Source of the DNA: Pseudozobellia sp. WGM2
GTDB lineage: Bacteria > Bacteroidota > Bacteroidia > Flavobacteriales > Flavobacteriaceae
Direction: 5' to 3'
Length of the DNA stretch: 64,000 nt
NCBI RefSeq assembly: GCF_017810075.1
Contig: NZ_JADNYK010000001.1
Coordinates: 124,001 to 188,000 of the forward strand
Under the pieces are notes generated by a model that saw only the letters and a list, made by a program, of their open reading frames with translations, ran no database searches and was not told the DNA's origin. Each line of letters opens with the position of its first letter. The first letter of the stretch is position 1. Of this stretch, positions 36,334 through 45,838 are shown in pieces. A program made the translations under genes and the position numbers.

Positions 36334-37285
36334 GTACTAAAATTTCATCGTCGTAACGAATCATTAGCAAGTCTTTTTCCCAACAGTCAAATGCTTTATC
36401 AATTTTGCTTCCTTTACCGTATTCCTCTATAATCCATTTGGGATAGTTGGCCCCAGCTAGATAAGACAATGGAAATCCTCCACCAAATCTCGGGTTAATT
36501 TCTATAGCATAGATATCATGGGTCGACTGGTGAAGAAAAAATTGGGCAGTTAAACAACCTACAGCCCCTTGAACGTTAATCAGTTTTTCCTGCAAATAGG
36601 GGACAAGTTTGTTATATACGGTAAGCGCCTTATACACTTCACCGTCTCGAACCTCTAACCTTTTTCGCGGAACAATACACTTTAGTTCATTATCCTTCCC
36701 ATAGTAAAGATCACAGGTAAATTCATCGTACTTGTCATGGTCTAAATACTCTAAGAACATTAATTTTTCATTTTCAAAATGATAATCGGTCAATTCGCTC
36801 TCCTCTTTGATTAAGTACGTATCGACACTTCGACTACCATCAATTGGTTTAATGAATAGCGGTAGTTTAAAGTTGTTTTTACCATATTCTTTGGCAACGG
36901 AAACCTGATGAGATTCAAAAAACTTATGAATTTCTCTTTTGTCTCGACACTTGCCAACAAAATTTTCTGAAGCAACCAAGGGTACTATGCCCTTACTTTC
37001 TAAAAGTGATCTGTTTTGCGCAAGTGGGAGGAGTTCGGTATCAATCGTTGGAATGATTAAGTCGATATTCCGTTCCGTGCACTCCTTTATCAATATATCA
37101 AAATACTCAGGTTCTGATAAATAAGGTACTTTAAAGTAGCCATCTGCAATTTGACAAGCACCTGATAAAATCGGGTCAGCATCTGAAGCATAAACCTTGC
37201 CTTCTGGAAAGATTTTTTTAAGTTCTTTCTGAAATGCCCTTATAAGAGATACGCGCCTTCCGGCAGAGGATATGAGAATATTCAT
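36317..37285 (-). CDS. ATP-grasp domain ligase
   Basis: A 322-residue ligase that uses ATP to form an acyl-phosphate and then an amide or ester bond. Seen: N-terminal pre-ATP-grasp Rossmann-like domain ([18 protein letters not shown], 2-19; PTIDTELLPLA), then the ATP-grasp fold with FIKPIDGSRSVDTYLI (Lys for ATP, about 146-161), MFLEYLDHDKYDEFTCDLYY and the metal-binding IYAIEINPRFGGGFPLSYLAGAN (Glu and Asn). It resembles the PylC/CarB-like proteins of capsule loci. It overlaps GT2 by an ATGA at its start and HAD at its end. A likely job is attaching an amino acid to a uronic-acid sugar, but this is inference. Confidence 0.85.
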   Translation of the reverse strand: MNILISSAGRRVSLIRAFQKELKKIFPEGKVYASDADPILSGACQIADGYFKVPYLSEPEYFDILIKECTERNIDLIIPTIDTELLPLAQNRSLLESKGIVPLVASENFVGKCRDKREIHKFFESHQVSVAKEYGKNNFKLPLFIKPIDGSRSVDTYLIKEESELTDYHFENEKLMFLEYLDHDKYDEFTCDLYYGKDNELKCIVPRKRLEVRDGEVYKALTVYNKLVPYLQEKLINVQGAVGCLTAQFFLHQSTHDIYAIEINPRFGGGFPLSYLAGANYPKWIIEEYGKGSKIDKAFDCWEKDLLMIRYDDEILVHGYKG

Positions 37286-38307
37286 TTAATGAGGTTATAA
37301 AATGACCTGAATAATTTTATAAAAGGATTTATTAATGGTTTTCGGTTGAATATAAATACCAAAAAAGAATAACTGAACCCGTGATAGTCAGGACCCAAGA
37401 ACTTCTTTAAAGGGTACGCGTCGATTTTTTTAAAGCCATCAAGCATTTTAGGAATCTCTGAAACAGATATATCAGATTTCATCAACCTGACCAGCAAGAA
37501 AAACACAAAAGATTGTTGCCTTGTTTTTAAACGGCTAAGACAGGCTTCTGTATTTTCATGGGTTTTAGGTAGCCGTTGCATCAGGTTATGATATACGTGA
37601 GCAGCATTGGCATTGTCATAAATAACTTTGTTGTAATGTTCACGACTTTTATTTCGCATGGCAGAAGTCGGTAAAATGCGATATCTATGAGCATCTAGCG
37701 ATACATGGGTCATTTTTTTGGCCTCGCAAAACAGCTCTGCCGTAAGTATGGCATCTTCCATCCATTTACCCTCAATAAACCGAATACCAGTAGATTGCAT
37801 GAACTCTCTATTTATGATAAACCACCAAATTTCGTTATGATATTTTTTATTCGCGATATACGTTAAACCATCAGAAATTTTTAATTCATTGAATTTACCA
37901 TCGAGATTATCTGATATCGGGTATTTTTTTTCAAAAACCGATTTGCTGTCAAAACTTAATATGTCAAGATTAAATTCTTCAAGCTTTGATAATAATAGGG
38001 GTAATGTGTCTTTCGCTAAGTAATCATCTGGATCTAAGAAATAAATATATTTACCTTTTGCAATATCGTAGCCGGAGTTTCGTGCTGCGCCTACACCGCC
38101 ATTTTTTTTATCTAGAACCTTGATATGATTATGAGTGCTTGCGTATGTATGGGCAATCTGTAAAGTTGAATCTTTAGATTCATCATTAACAATGATAATC
38201 TCATAATCAGAAGATGACAAGTTTTGGTTCAATATACTATCTACACATTCTTGTAGATAGAGTTCCATATTGTAACAGGGTATTATTATACTAAGCTTCA
38301 TACTCAT
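37282..38307 (-). CDS. Glycosyltransferase family 2
   Basis: A 341-residue GT-A transferase. Seen: [20 protein letters not shown] at the N-terminus, [29 protein letters not shown] and the nucleotide-sugar/metal site [12 protein letters not shown]. The C-terminal 120 residues are hydrophobic-poor and probably contact acceptor or membrane. It should add one sugar to the lipid-linked repeat unit. It overlaps both neighbours by four bases (ATGA junctions at 38304-38307 and 37282-37285), so the four genes sugar transferase, GT2, ATP-grasp and HAD form a tight operon. Confidence 0.92.
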   Translation of the reverse strand: MSMKLSIIIPCYNMELYLQECVDSILNQNLSSSDYEIIIVNDESKDSTLQIAHTYASTHNHIKVLDKKNGGVGAARNSGYDIAKGKYIYFLDPDDYLAKDTLPLLLSKLEEFNLDILSFDSKSVFEKKYPISDNLDGKFNELKISDGLTYIANKKYHNEIWWFIINREFMQSTGIRFIEGKWMEDAILTAELFCEAKKMTHVSLDAHRYRILPTSAMRNKSREHYNKVIYDNANAAHVYHNLMQRLPKTHENTEACLSRLKTRQQSFVFFLLVRLMKSDISVSEIPKMLDGFKKIDAYPLKKFLGPDYHGFSYSFLVFIFNRKPLINPFIKLFRSFYNLIK

Positions 38308-38909
38308 TGATTACCAGTAAAAACTTCCATAGTGGCACTTGTATCTGAACTGATACCATCACTTTTCAAAACCTTTTTTATGGTTAACAGAATTATTTTT
38401 AAATCTAACGAAAATGATTGATTATCAACATACCAAACATCATACTCAAATTTTTTACTCCACGAAATTGCATTTCGACCATTTACTTGTGCCCAGCCAG
38501 TAATGCCTGGGCGAACTTCATGCCTTCTCTTTTGTTGTTGGTTATATAGGGGAAGATACGAAACCAATAAGGGTCTAGGTCCGACCAAACTCATATCTCC
38601 ATTGAGTACGTTAATAAGTTGGGGGAGCTCATCAAGAGATGTTTTTCTAACAAATTTACCGGCAGCAGTTAACCGAATTTCATCAGGAAGCAGGTTGCCC
38701 TCTGCGTCTTTTTGGTCGTTCATGGTCTTAAACTTCCAAATGGTAAATATCTGTCCATTTTTGCCAGGACGATTTTGGATAAAAAAAACTTTTCCTTTGT
38801 TGGCGAAGCCTAGAAATATAAAAACTATTAATAATATTGGTGACGCTATAATTAAAACTGACAAGGCAATGAGAAAATCTAAAAGCCTTTTGAAAAAACG
38901 TTTATACAT
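38304..38909 (-). CDS. Initiating sugar-1-phosphate transferase (PglC-type)
   Basis: A 201-residue monotopic phosphoglycosyl transferase that starts the repeat unit by moving a sugar-1-phosphate onto undecaprenyl phosphate. Seen: re-entrant hydrophobic helix (about 11-33), then [22 protein letters not shown], the catalytic-pair region [26 protein letters not shown] (Asp-Glu of the LDELPQ motif; split over about 92-117) and [18 protein letters not shown]. The short length without the N-terminal CoA-binding domain is typical of PglC, which often uses UDP-N,N'-diacetylbacillosamine or another N-acetylated sugar. The DegT aminotransferase at the right edge would fit making such a sugar. Confidence 0.93.
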   Translation of the reverse strand: MYKRFFKRLLDFLIALSVLIIASPILLIVFIFLGFANKGKVFFIQNRPGKNGQIFTIWKFKTMNDQKDAEGNLLPDEIRLTAAGKFVRKTSLDELPQLINVLNGDMSLVGPRPLLVSYLPLYNQQQKRRHEVRPGITGWAQVNGRNAISWSKKFEYDVWYVDNQSFSLDLKIILLTIKKVLKSDGISSDTSATMEVFTGNQ

Positions 38910-39104
38910 ATCAATATTTGGTGATAGTTATGACAAATTAAAAACATATATTTCTATTATGACTTATCAATAGACAAAGAACCTATAATAAGGATAAAAC
39001 TTATTTAACCCAATGTATATGCTAATTGTTTATAAGAGAATTTGAAAAATGCTTTACTAATCGAATGCTTACAACAAATACCCAGGTAACAAAGTCTCTT
39101 TAAA

Positions 39105-40301
39105 TTACATTTCTAGAGAATCTATCAATTTCGCGAATTTCTCACAGAGAATTGATTTATCATATGTATTTTCTGCAAGTAACCGGGCATTATGTCCCAT
39201 TTGTTCACAAATTTTAGGATTTTCCTTCAAATAAGAAATAGCTTTTGCCAAATCACCAGGTTCTTCAGGATTAACATAAAGACCACATTTATGCTCTTCT
39301 ACCAAATTTTTAGTCCATCCGGCAGAATTAACTATAATAGCCTTACCCGCCGATAACGAATCAAATAATTTATTGGGAGAGTTAGTTGCAAGTATTGGAA
39401 TGTTTTGAAAGGTGATTAAAGAAACATCGCAGAGATTGACAATTTCGGATAGTTCTTCCATTGGGAAACTTCCCAAAAATTTTGCGTTTACAAGGTTGTT
39501 TTTCTTACAACGTTCTTCCAGTTCCGATTTGGTGGCACCCCCACCCAAGAAAATAAATTCTATATCAGCCTCATCTTTTAAAAGTTCAAGGGCATCAACT
39601 ATGTAATGCATACCATTGGCAATATTCATAGCGCCAAAATAGGTCACTTTAAAAGAATGAGGTTTTAACCCTAATTTCTTAACCAGGTCTAAGTTTTTTT
39701 CACGAGACCAAAATTCATCTATTTTCGACATATTCGGAATCATTGAAACTTTATCATGAGAAATGTTCCTGGCTATAACACCATCATACATTCCGGGTGA
39801 AAGGGCGACTATCTGTTTAGCATTATTATATATAACTTTTTCAAGAAAGAGAGCAGCCTTAATCATGAAAACATTTTTGAGACCTCCCATTTGAATAGGT
39901 ACCTCAGGCCAAAGGTCTCTTACTTCAAAAACAAATGGTTTTTTCTTAAACCATTTTAAGGCCAAGGCAGGCAAACCGATTGTAAGTGGAGTGGAGGTCG
40001 CTATTACCAAATCAATATCTTTTTCTTTCATAGCAACTGGTATCGACTTAAAAACGAAGCTCAAAAATGCTTTAAGTCTTTGAGCAATATTCATGGTTCC
40101 GCTATCGTATTGAACGTCAAGGTATATTACATTGATTCCATCAATTTGAATTCTCTCAATATTAGATTCAATTTTTTTGTTCATTGTCAACATGGTCACT
40201 TTGTGCCCGTTCTTAATAAGTTCTTGAGCAATCCAATAAGATCTAGTACTTCCTGGTTGATATGGAGTATGGAAATACTGATGTAGATATAAAATGTTCA
40301 T
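39105..40301 (-). CDS. WbuB-type glycosyltransferase family 4
   Basis: A 398-residue GT-B transferase. Seen: ILYLHQYFHTPYQPGSTRSYW near the N-terminus, FVFEVRDLWPEVPIQMGGL (a WbuB-like stretch, about 134-152), and the donor-site region with E-x7-E replaced by LATNSPNKLFDSLSAGKAIIV. An upstream TTG at 40319 would add six residues; the ATG at 40301 gives the usual N-terminus. WbuB proteins typically transfer N-acetyl-L-fucosamine, but the sugar is not proven here. The gene is separated by about 195 bases from the sugar transferase and is divergent from the polymerase gene. Confidence 0.88.
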   Translation of the reverse strand: MNILYLHQYFHTPYQPGSTRSYWIAQELIKNGHKVTMLTMNKKIESNIERIQIDGINVIYLDVQYDSGTMNIAQRLKAFLSFVFKSIPVAMKEKDIDLVIATSTPLTIGLPALALKWFKKKPFVFEVRDLWPEVPIQMGGLKNVFMIKAALFLEKVIYNNAKQIVALSPGMYDGVIARNISHDKVSMIPNMSKIDEFWSREKNLDLVKKLGLKPHSFKVTYFGAMNIANGMHYIVDALELLKDEADIEFIFLGGGATKSELEERCKKNNLVNAKFLGSFPMEELSEIVNLCDVSLITFQNIPILATNSPNKLFDSLSAGKAIIVNSAGWTKNLVEEHKCGLYVNPEEPGDLAKAISYLKENPKICEQMGHNARLLAENTYDKSILCEKFAKLIDSLEM

Positions 40302-40723
40302 TCTTGTTTCTTTTGACAACCTCGTTAGACACCTCTGACTAGAATTTTTATTTTAGTCTTTATATTTTCTGCAATTAATTTCAGCAAATATATCACCAAT
40401 CCTAGTTCTACCCTAATCGTATGATTATAGTGATAATATTGACCCAATCGAACAATATATAAAAGAGCAGTATTTTGCTTAACTTTTTATAAAGTTTTGC
40501 GTGATTGGTTTAACAGAGATTTCATTCCGTTAATCAAGTTATTTTTCGTTTACCAATTCTTTTAGAGTAATTTTGCAGGTTAAATGCCAAGCGACTAATA
40601 TACTTTTGCCCTTCTTTGCTAGGTAAATGTAGGGTAAGAACTTTTTTGTTTGAGACTTAATGTAAACCTGAAATACGTTTTCAAATAAGATTTGAATTTA
40701 TATAGTATTTTTAAAAATTATTT
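40302..40723. other. 422-base divergent promoter region between GT4 and the polymerase
   Basis: AT-rich gap with promoters for both directions. An exact -7 box TAATTTTG lies at 40568-40575 on the plus strand, but no TTG is found at the usual 17-23 bases upstream. No open frame or G+C-rich hairpin was seen. No JUMPstart-type element was recognised. Confidence 0.4.
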
Positions 40724-41905
40724 ATGCAATTCCTACAAAAAATAAACAAATACTGTTTTTTTTTACTGGTATTTTCAGTCACATTCGAAAATTGGGACCC
40801 TTTTAATCTCTCTGGTATTGTATCGGTGACTTATATGGCAAGTATTTTATATATTTTATCTTGGCTTCCGCTACTTAAATCTCAATTCCGTCTTTCTTCA
40901 TTTAAACAATACCTGATTCCTTTAACCTTATTTACAATAATAGGAATTTTCTCTACCGCTCTTAATAGTGGGTATGCAGAATCTTATCAAGATTCTTACG
41001 ATTTAAGAGTAATCACATTAATAATATTAATGTTCTTGATTGTTAATCATTTTTATAATGATAAGTCTTTGGTCTATGAGGCTTTAAATATTTATGTCAT
41101 TAGTATAATTCTATTATATATTTTGGCATTATCGGGTGTGGGAACAGAGTTTAAAAATGGACGTTTGTTATTATTTGGAGAAAATCCCAATTCGATAGGT
41201 GTTAAAGCTGTAGTGGCCTTCTTAGTTGTGGTATCTAGACTGATTAATGATAAGCTAAGTTTAAAGAAGATATTACTTAATGGTTTATATATATTTTCTA
41301 CTTTGAATTTGATTATACTCACGGGTTCTAGAGGGGCTTTACTATCTGTTTTTTTAGGGTTGGCGATTTTAATTTTGTTCATGAAAATTACTATCTGGAA
41401 AAAAATTCTTCTGACGATTGGTGGTATAGGTTTTTCAATCCTTTTTCTAGGTATAGTGATGAAGACTAATCCTGCTTTTGAACGAAGAATTATGAATACG
41501 ATTGAAACTGGTGATACAGGTCGTAACGATTTGTGGGAATCCTCTTTGATTATAATTGAAGACAATCTTTTTCTTGGAGTAGGGTTAGCTGGGGCCTTAC
41601 CTGAGATGATGAAATACACAGGCCGCCTTATTGACCCCCATAACGTTTTTTTATATGTTTTAATGACAACCGGCCTATTCGGTTTTCTGTTCTATCTAAT
41701 TTTTATTTTAAAACTCTGGAAAAATTTGCATCAAAGTTTTAAAAGAAATGGACGTGTTGTTTTTTTGGTTATGTTGGCCGTGGTACTATTCAATATGGGA
41801 AAAACAGGCGGTGCAATAGGTAAAATCTTCTTTTGGTTTTTCTTTGCGATTTTGATTGGTTCTACTTTTGATAAAAATGAGGTTAAAAATTCAATGAAAA
41901 ATTGA
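40724..41905 (+). CDS. O-antigen ligase/polymerase family membrane protein (Wzy-type)
   Basis: A 393-residue protein with about ten to eleven membrane helices and a periplasmic loop (about 245-310) carrying ERRIMNTIETGDTGRNDLW and GVGLAGALPEMMKYTGRLIDPHNVFLYV (split). The GxGxAG...DPHN(V/F) pattern with the His is the O-antigen ligase (Wzy_C) signature. It should polymerise the lipid-linked repeats or ligate them to an acceptor. Only one such gene is in the window, so a Wzy function is the simplest reading. The ATG at 40724 starts directly at the first helix. It is 200 bases from the next gene. Confidence 0.88.
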   Translation: MQFLQKINKYCFFLLVFSVTFENWDPFNLSGIVSVTYMASILYILSWLPLLKSQFRLSSFKQYLIPLTLFTIIGIFSTALNSGYAESYQDSYDLRVITLIILMFLIVNHFYNDKSLVYEALNIYVISIILLYILALSGVGTEFKNGRLLLFGENPNSIGVKAVVAFLVVVSRLINDKLSLKKILLNGLYIFSTLNLIILTGSRGALLSVFLGLAILILFMKITIWKKILLTIGGIGFSILFLGIVMKTNPAFERRIMNTIETGDTGRNDLWESSLIIIEDNLFLGVGLAGALPEMMKYTGRLIDPHNVFLYVLMTTGLFGFLFYLIFILKLWKNLHQSFKRNGRVVFLVMLAVVLFNMGKTGGAIGKIFFWFFFAILIGSTFDKNEVKNSMKN

Positions 41906-42104
41906 TTCAAATTAATTTATCCTATATAGAAAATGAAGTTATTTAAAAAGATGGAATTCTCTTATACCATACCCTTAGGTCAAACGTTAAAGTATTGGAG
42001 GTAGGGCGGCATATGTGTTAGGTAGTAGAAAACGCTTGATCTCGAAAATCTACGCAGGAGAAAAGAGTTAGTTTATAAGTATTAAAGTATATCGATATAA
42101 AACA

Positions 42105-43238
42105 ATGAGGATATTAATAATTTCTAATAATTACCCTTCTGAAGAAGCGCCGACTTATGGGGTGTTCGTGTATAATCTTGTACAGCAATTTGTAAAATTG
42201 GGTCATGAGATAACAGTAATCGCTCCAAGGACCATTTGGAAGAAGCCATTGATTGGCCAAAGGGCAAAACAAAATTATGGTGAAGAATTAGCAACTATTT
42301 ATAGACCTTACGTTGTTTCTGCATCCAATAAGCAGATATTTAACTTTAATACCCACTTAATTGGTGAAAAGTTCATGGTTAAGGCCGTACGAGAGACTGT
42401 TAAAAAGGAAAATCTTCAATTCGATGTAGTATATGGTCATTTTTTGGTTAATGGAATTATTGCGGTCAAAGCACTATCTTATTTAGGTAAACCCATTTTT
42501 GTAGCGGAAGGCGAATTGAAAAATATAAATCTCAGAAAAACATATTATAAAGACAGCGATTATCAGAAGCTGATATCAAAAATAGAAGGTTTTATTGCAG
42601 TATCTCCCCAGATTAAAGATAATCTCATTGAAGTTGGAGTTAATAGTGATAAGATTACAATTAGCCCCAATGCGGTTGATTTTAATCAATTCTTCAAAAG
42701 AGATAAGGTTGAGATGCGAATGAAGCATAAATTACCCTTAGATAAGAAATTGGTTATTTTTGTTGGGCGTTTCGTGCACGATAAAGGCCCCTCAAGAGTT
42801 CTCAAAGCAGTAGAAAATATTGATAATACAGAAATAATATTTATAGGTGGCGGCAGTGATGAACTTATTAGCGATAAGATAGTTTTTAAGGATAAAGTGC
42901 CTACAAATGAAGTTCATGAGTACTTATCGGCTGCTGATATTTTCGTATTGCCCACTTTACATGAGGGTTCGTGTAATGCTATCGTAGAGGCAATGGCTTG
43001 TGGTTTGCCTATAATTTCATCAGATATACCTGAAATAAGGTTTCAGTGTGAACCAGAATTTTCAATTCTTGTAAACCCGTTGAGTGTTGAAGCAATTAAT
43101 GAGGCTTTAAGCAATACGCTTTTTAATGATGAAAAATTAATGGAGATGGGTGTAAATGCAATGAAATACTCTAAAAAATTCGATATTACTCAACGAGCAA
43201 AGAATATTATAAACTTTATGCTACCTAGTGTAAAATAG
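42105..43238 (+). CDS. Glycosyltransferase family 4
   Basis: A 377-residue GT-B transferase. Seen: ILIISNNYPSEEAPTYGVFVYN (split, 3-25), FVGRFVHDKGPSRVLKAV and the donor-site E-x7-E in LPTLHEGSCNAIVEAMACGLPII (split over about 283-305, Glu of HEGSCNAIVEAM). Start ATG at 42105 is well placed. It should add one residue to the lipid-linked repeat; sugar and linkage cannot be read from sequence. Confidence 0.92.
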   Translation: MRILIISNNYPSEEAPTYGVFVYNLVQQFVKLGHEITVIAPRTIWKKPLIGQRAKQNYGEELATIYRPYVVSASNKQIFNFNTHLIGEKFMVKAVRETVKKENLQFDVVYGHFLVNGIIAVKALSYLGKPIFVAEGELKNINLRKTYYKDSDYQKLISKIEGFIAVSPQIKDNLIEVGVNSDKITISPNAVDFNQFFKRDKVEMRMKHKLPLDKKLVIFVGRFVHDKGPSRVLKAVENIDNTEIIFIGGGSDELISDKIVFKDKVPTNEVHEYLSAADIFVLPTLHEGSCNAIVEAMACGLPIISSDIPEIRFQCEPEFSILVNPLSVEAINEALSNTLFNDEKLMEMGVNAMKYSKKFDITQRAKNIINFMLPSVK

Positions 43239-43308
43239 GGTAATATCGAAATTTTTGTGGCTTGAATTAAACCACTACAATTACTTACCCATTTAAACTT
43301 AACCCATA

Positions 43309-44466
43309 ATGACTAAAGTTAATAATCGAAAACCTAGAAAAGAAAGGTTAAGTATTTTTTATGTTAATCCTATGAGTTATAATAATCTTTCCATTTATGA
43401 TTATTCGCTTTTATCTAATTTGGATAACTGTCATGTAGAATATTTCTGTAGCAAGAAATATGATTATAAAATGTTTAATGCTAATTTCAATAAAATATAT
43501 ACATACTCGAGCAAGACAGGGGTATCAAAACTTTTAAGTTATTTATGGTCTCAAATAAGACTTCTAAAGAAAATCAGAAACCACAAGGTAGATACCGTAC
43601 ACTTTCAATGGTTCAAAGTGCCTTATATTGATTACTTAATATTAAAATTAATATCAAATAAGGTTAATATTGTATTCACGGCCCATAACCTACTACCTCA
43701 CGATTCAGGTGAAAATTACAAGAAAATATTTAGAAAAATTTATGGCACGGTAGATTCAATTATTGTTCACTCAGAGAAAACTAAGATTGAACTAATCAGT
43801 AAATTTGAAGTTAGTGAGAGCAAAGTTAATGTGATTCCGCATGGTATACTTAATCTTAGTGGAGAAGTAGACCACCAAAAAATAGACCAAAGCTATTTGA
43901 AATTTAAATCTGATTTTAAACTACAGGATAAGGTGATATTTTCAGTTTTGGGTAGTATAAGTGATTATAAGGGCATCGATTTAATAATTGGTGCTTGGAA
44001 GAGGCAAAACTTAAGGAGAAATCAAACAGTGAAATTACTTATTGCAGGAAAAGGCGATGCTACTGATTTGAAGGAGTTGGAAAAAATTGATAATTGCGTT
44101 ATAATGAACAGATTTCTTTCTCAGGAAGAATTTTTAGCCTGCCTCAAACTATCAGATTTTGTTCTTCTTCCCTATAAAAAAATTTCTCAGAGTGGTGTTC
44201 TTTTAACTGCCATTAGTGAAAAAAAGAGAGTTATAGTATCTGATGTAGGAGGGTTATCTGAGCCTTTTAAAATAGGAAATATTGGATATGTTCTTGAAAA
44301 GTTAACCGTTGAAGAACTGAATCGTGTTATTGTTAAAGCAAGTTTAGAGAAACATAAACTTCCCGATGATAAAATATGGAATGAGATTTACCAATACTAT
44401 GACTGGTCTAATATTGCTAGACTTACTGAAAAAAACTATTTGAAGAAAACTGGGCAAAAGACCTAA
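43309..44466 (+). CDS. Glycosyltransferase family 4
   Basis: A 385-residue GT-B transferase. Seen: N-terminal LSIFYVNPMSYNNLSIYDYS (14-33), VDTVHFQWFKVPYIDYLIL, IVFTAHNLLPHDSGE (about 120-134), then LGSISDYKGIDLIIGAW and LPYKKISQSGVLLTAISEKKRVIV with GGLSEPFK. The Ser/Gly-rich donor loop deviates from the classic E-x7-E motif (only AISEKKR is present), seen in some exopolysaccharide GT4s. It is the third gene of the plus-strand block; about 120 bases follow before the MurA-family gene. Confidence 0.9.
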   Translation: MTKVNNRKPRKERLSIFYVNPMSYNNLSIYDYSLLSNLDNCHVEYFCSKKYDYKMFNANFNKIYTYSSKTGVSKLLSYLWSQIRLLKKIRNHKVDTVHFQWFKVPYIDYLILKLISNKVNIVFTAHNLLPHDSGENYKKIFRKIYGTVDSIIVHSEKTKIELISKFEVSESKVNVIPHGILNLSGEVDHQKIDQSYLKFKSDFKLQDKVIFSVLGSISDYKGIDLIIGAWKRQNLRRNQTVKLLIAGKGDATDLKELEKIDNCVIMNRFLSQEEFLACLKLSDFVLLPYKKISQSGVLLTAISEKKRVIVSDVGGLSEPFKIGNIGYVLEKLTVEELNRVIVKASLEKHKLPDDKIWNEIYQYYDWSNIARLTEKNYLKKTGQKT

Positions 44467-44584
44467 TTCTAAGTCTTAATATTAAGAGTAAACACTTTTT
44501 CTGAAGGTTTATAAATAATATTATAGAATAAAATTGAGGTAGGAAAAACGTGAATAAATATTTATCCAGAAAAGATATAAAATT

Positions 44585-45829
44585 ATGGAACAAGATAAAA
44601 CTTTAAGAATAAAGAAAGGCACCCTTGCAGGTAGTGTGAAAGTGAGCGGAGCTAAGAACAGCTCACTACGGTTACTTGCTGCATCCTTACTTACCAAAGG
44701 ATCTATTGAACTTAAAAATTTTCCAAATGGACTTTTAGATGTTCAAGTTCATTTAAATATGCTTGAGGTGCTTGGTAAAAAATGTAAGGCTATAGAGGAT
44801 GAAATTACCATTGAGGAAAAAAACTCAACTATAACTACTTTAGAATGGAGTGGTCGCTCAATACGCAATACACTTTTGATATTAGGTGCGCTTACTGCTC
44901 GTCATGGCTATGGTAGAGTGCCTCTTCCAGGTGGATGTAAGCTAGGGGAAAGAAAATATGATTTGCATGTCATGTTGCTTGAGAATTTGGGAGCAAGAGT
45001 ATGGGAAGAAGGAGATTATCTTTGTGCTGAGGCTAAAATGGGCTTAGTGGCCAAAGATATACATCTACCGATGCGATCTACCGGAGCTACTGAGAATTCG
45101 ATAATATGTGCAAGTTTAGCGAAGGGGACCACTACAATATGGAATCCACATATTAGACCTGAAATCATAGACTTAATTGATATGTTGACAAAGATGGGAG
45201 CCAAGATAGAGGTGTTCGGTCAAAAATGTATAGTGGTCGAAGGGGTTTCTGAGCTATCAGGCGTGAAGCATACTGTTATCCCAGATAATATAGAAGCTTT
45301 AACTTGGGCAATTGGCGCGGTAATAACGCAGGGGGAGGTCGAAATTGAAAACTTTCCTTTTGAACATTTAGAGGTTCCACTTGTATATTTGCGAGAGAGC
45401 GGAATGAAATTTTATAGAGGTGGTACAAGTTTGATAGTGAAAGGTGGAGAAGCATACCCAATTGAGATTAGTACCGGTCCATACCCCGGTATAAATTCTG
45501 ATATGCAACCATTATTTGCAATTTATGGAGCTATGTCCAATGGAGTTTCGAAAATTGTCGATTTGAGATTTCCAGGTAGATACGGATATGCAGAAGAATT
45601 AGCGAAAATGGGTATGGAATATAAAGTTGATGGAGATATGCTGGTCATTAAAGGTGGTAATCGATTAAATGGTGCAAGAGTGAAAGCATTGGATTTGAGG
45701 GCAGGCATAGCCCTACTTTTGGCAGGTTTAACGGCAGAAGGAGAAACTATTATAGAAAGTTCTTGGCAAATTGGTAGAGGGTATGAAAATTTAGAAGAAA
45801 AATTGAGTGGGTTGGGAATTACTATTTAA
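44585..45829 (+). CDS. murA-like: MurA-family UDP-N-acetylglucosamine 1-carboxyvinyltransferase, paralogue in a polysaccharide locus
   Basis: A 414-residue EPSP-synthase-fold enzyme that should move enolpyruvate from phosphoenolpyruvate to O3 of UDP-GlcNAc or a relative. The residues known to matter in E. coli MurA are all recognisable: Lys24-Asn25 in SGAKNSS, Cys118 in LPGGCKLGERKYDLH (the fosfomycin-binding Cys), Arg123, Asp306 in GINSDMQPLF, Arg372 in DLRAGIAL and Arg398 in IGRGYENLEEK. The position after Arg123 is Lys rather than the usual Pro. It sits between glycosyltransferase genes and is not next to murB, murC or other wall genes, so it is more likely a locus-specific paralogue than the housekeeping enzyme. 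Confidence 0.88.
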   Translation: MEQDKTLRIKKGTLAGSVKVSGAKNSSLRLLAASLLTKGSIELKNFPNGLLDVQVHLNMLEVLGKKCKAIEDEITIEEKNSTITTLEWSGRSIRNTLLILGALTARHGYGRVPLPGGCKLGERKYDLHVMLLENLGARVWEEGDYLCAEAKMGLVAKDIHLPMRSTGATENSIICASLAKGTTTIWNPHIRPEIIDLIDMLTKMGAKIEVFGQKCIVVEGVSELSGVKHTVIPDNIEALTWAIGAVITQGEVEIENFPFEHLEVPLVYLRESGMKFYRGGTSLIVKGGEAYPIEISTGPYPGINSDMQPLFAIYGAMSNGVSKIVDLRFPGRYGYAEELAKMGMEYKVDGDMLVIKGGNRLNGARVKALDLRAGIALLLAGLTAEGETIIESSWQIGRGYENLEEKLSGLGITI

Positions 45830-45838
45830 GGAAGTGGA

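Noticed and set aside
38503-38973. 156-codon plus-strand frame opposite the initiating sugar transferase
   Set aside because: Antisense shadow of a gene with clear PglC motifs.
41092-41619. 175-codon minus-strand frame opposite the polymerase gene
   Set aside because: Antisense to a clear membrane protein gene; composition explained by the opposite strand.
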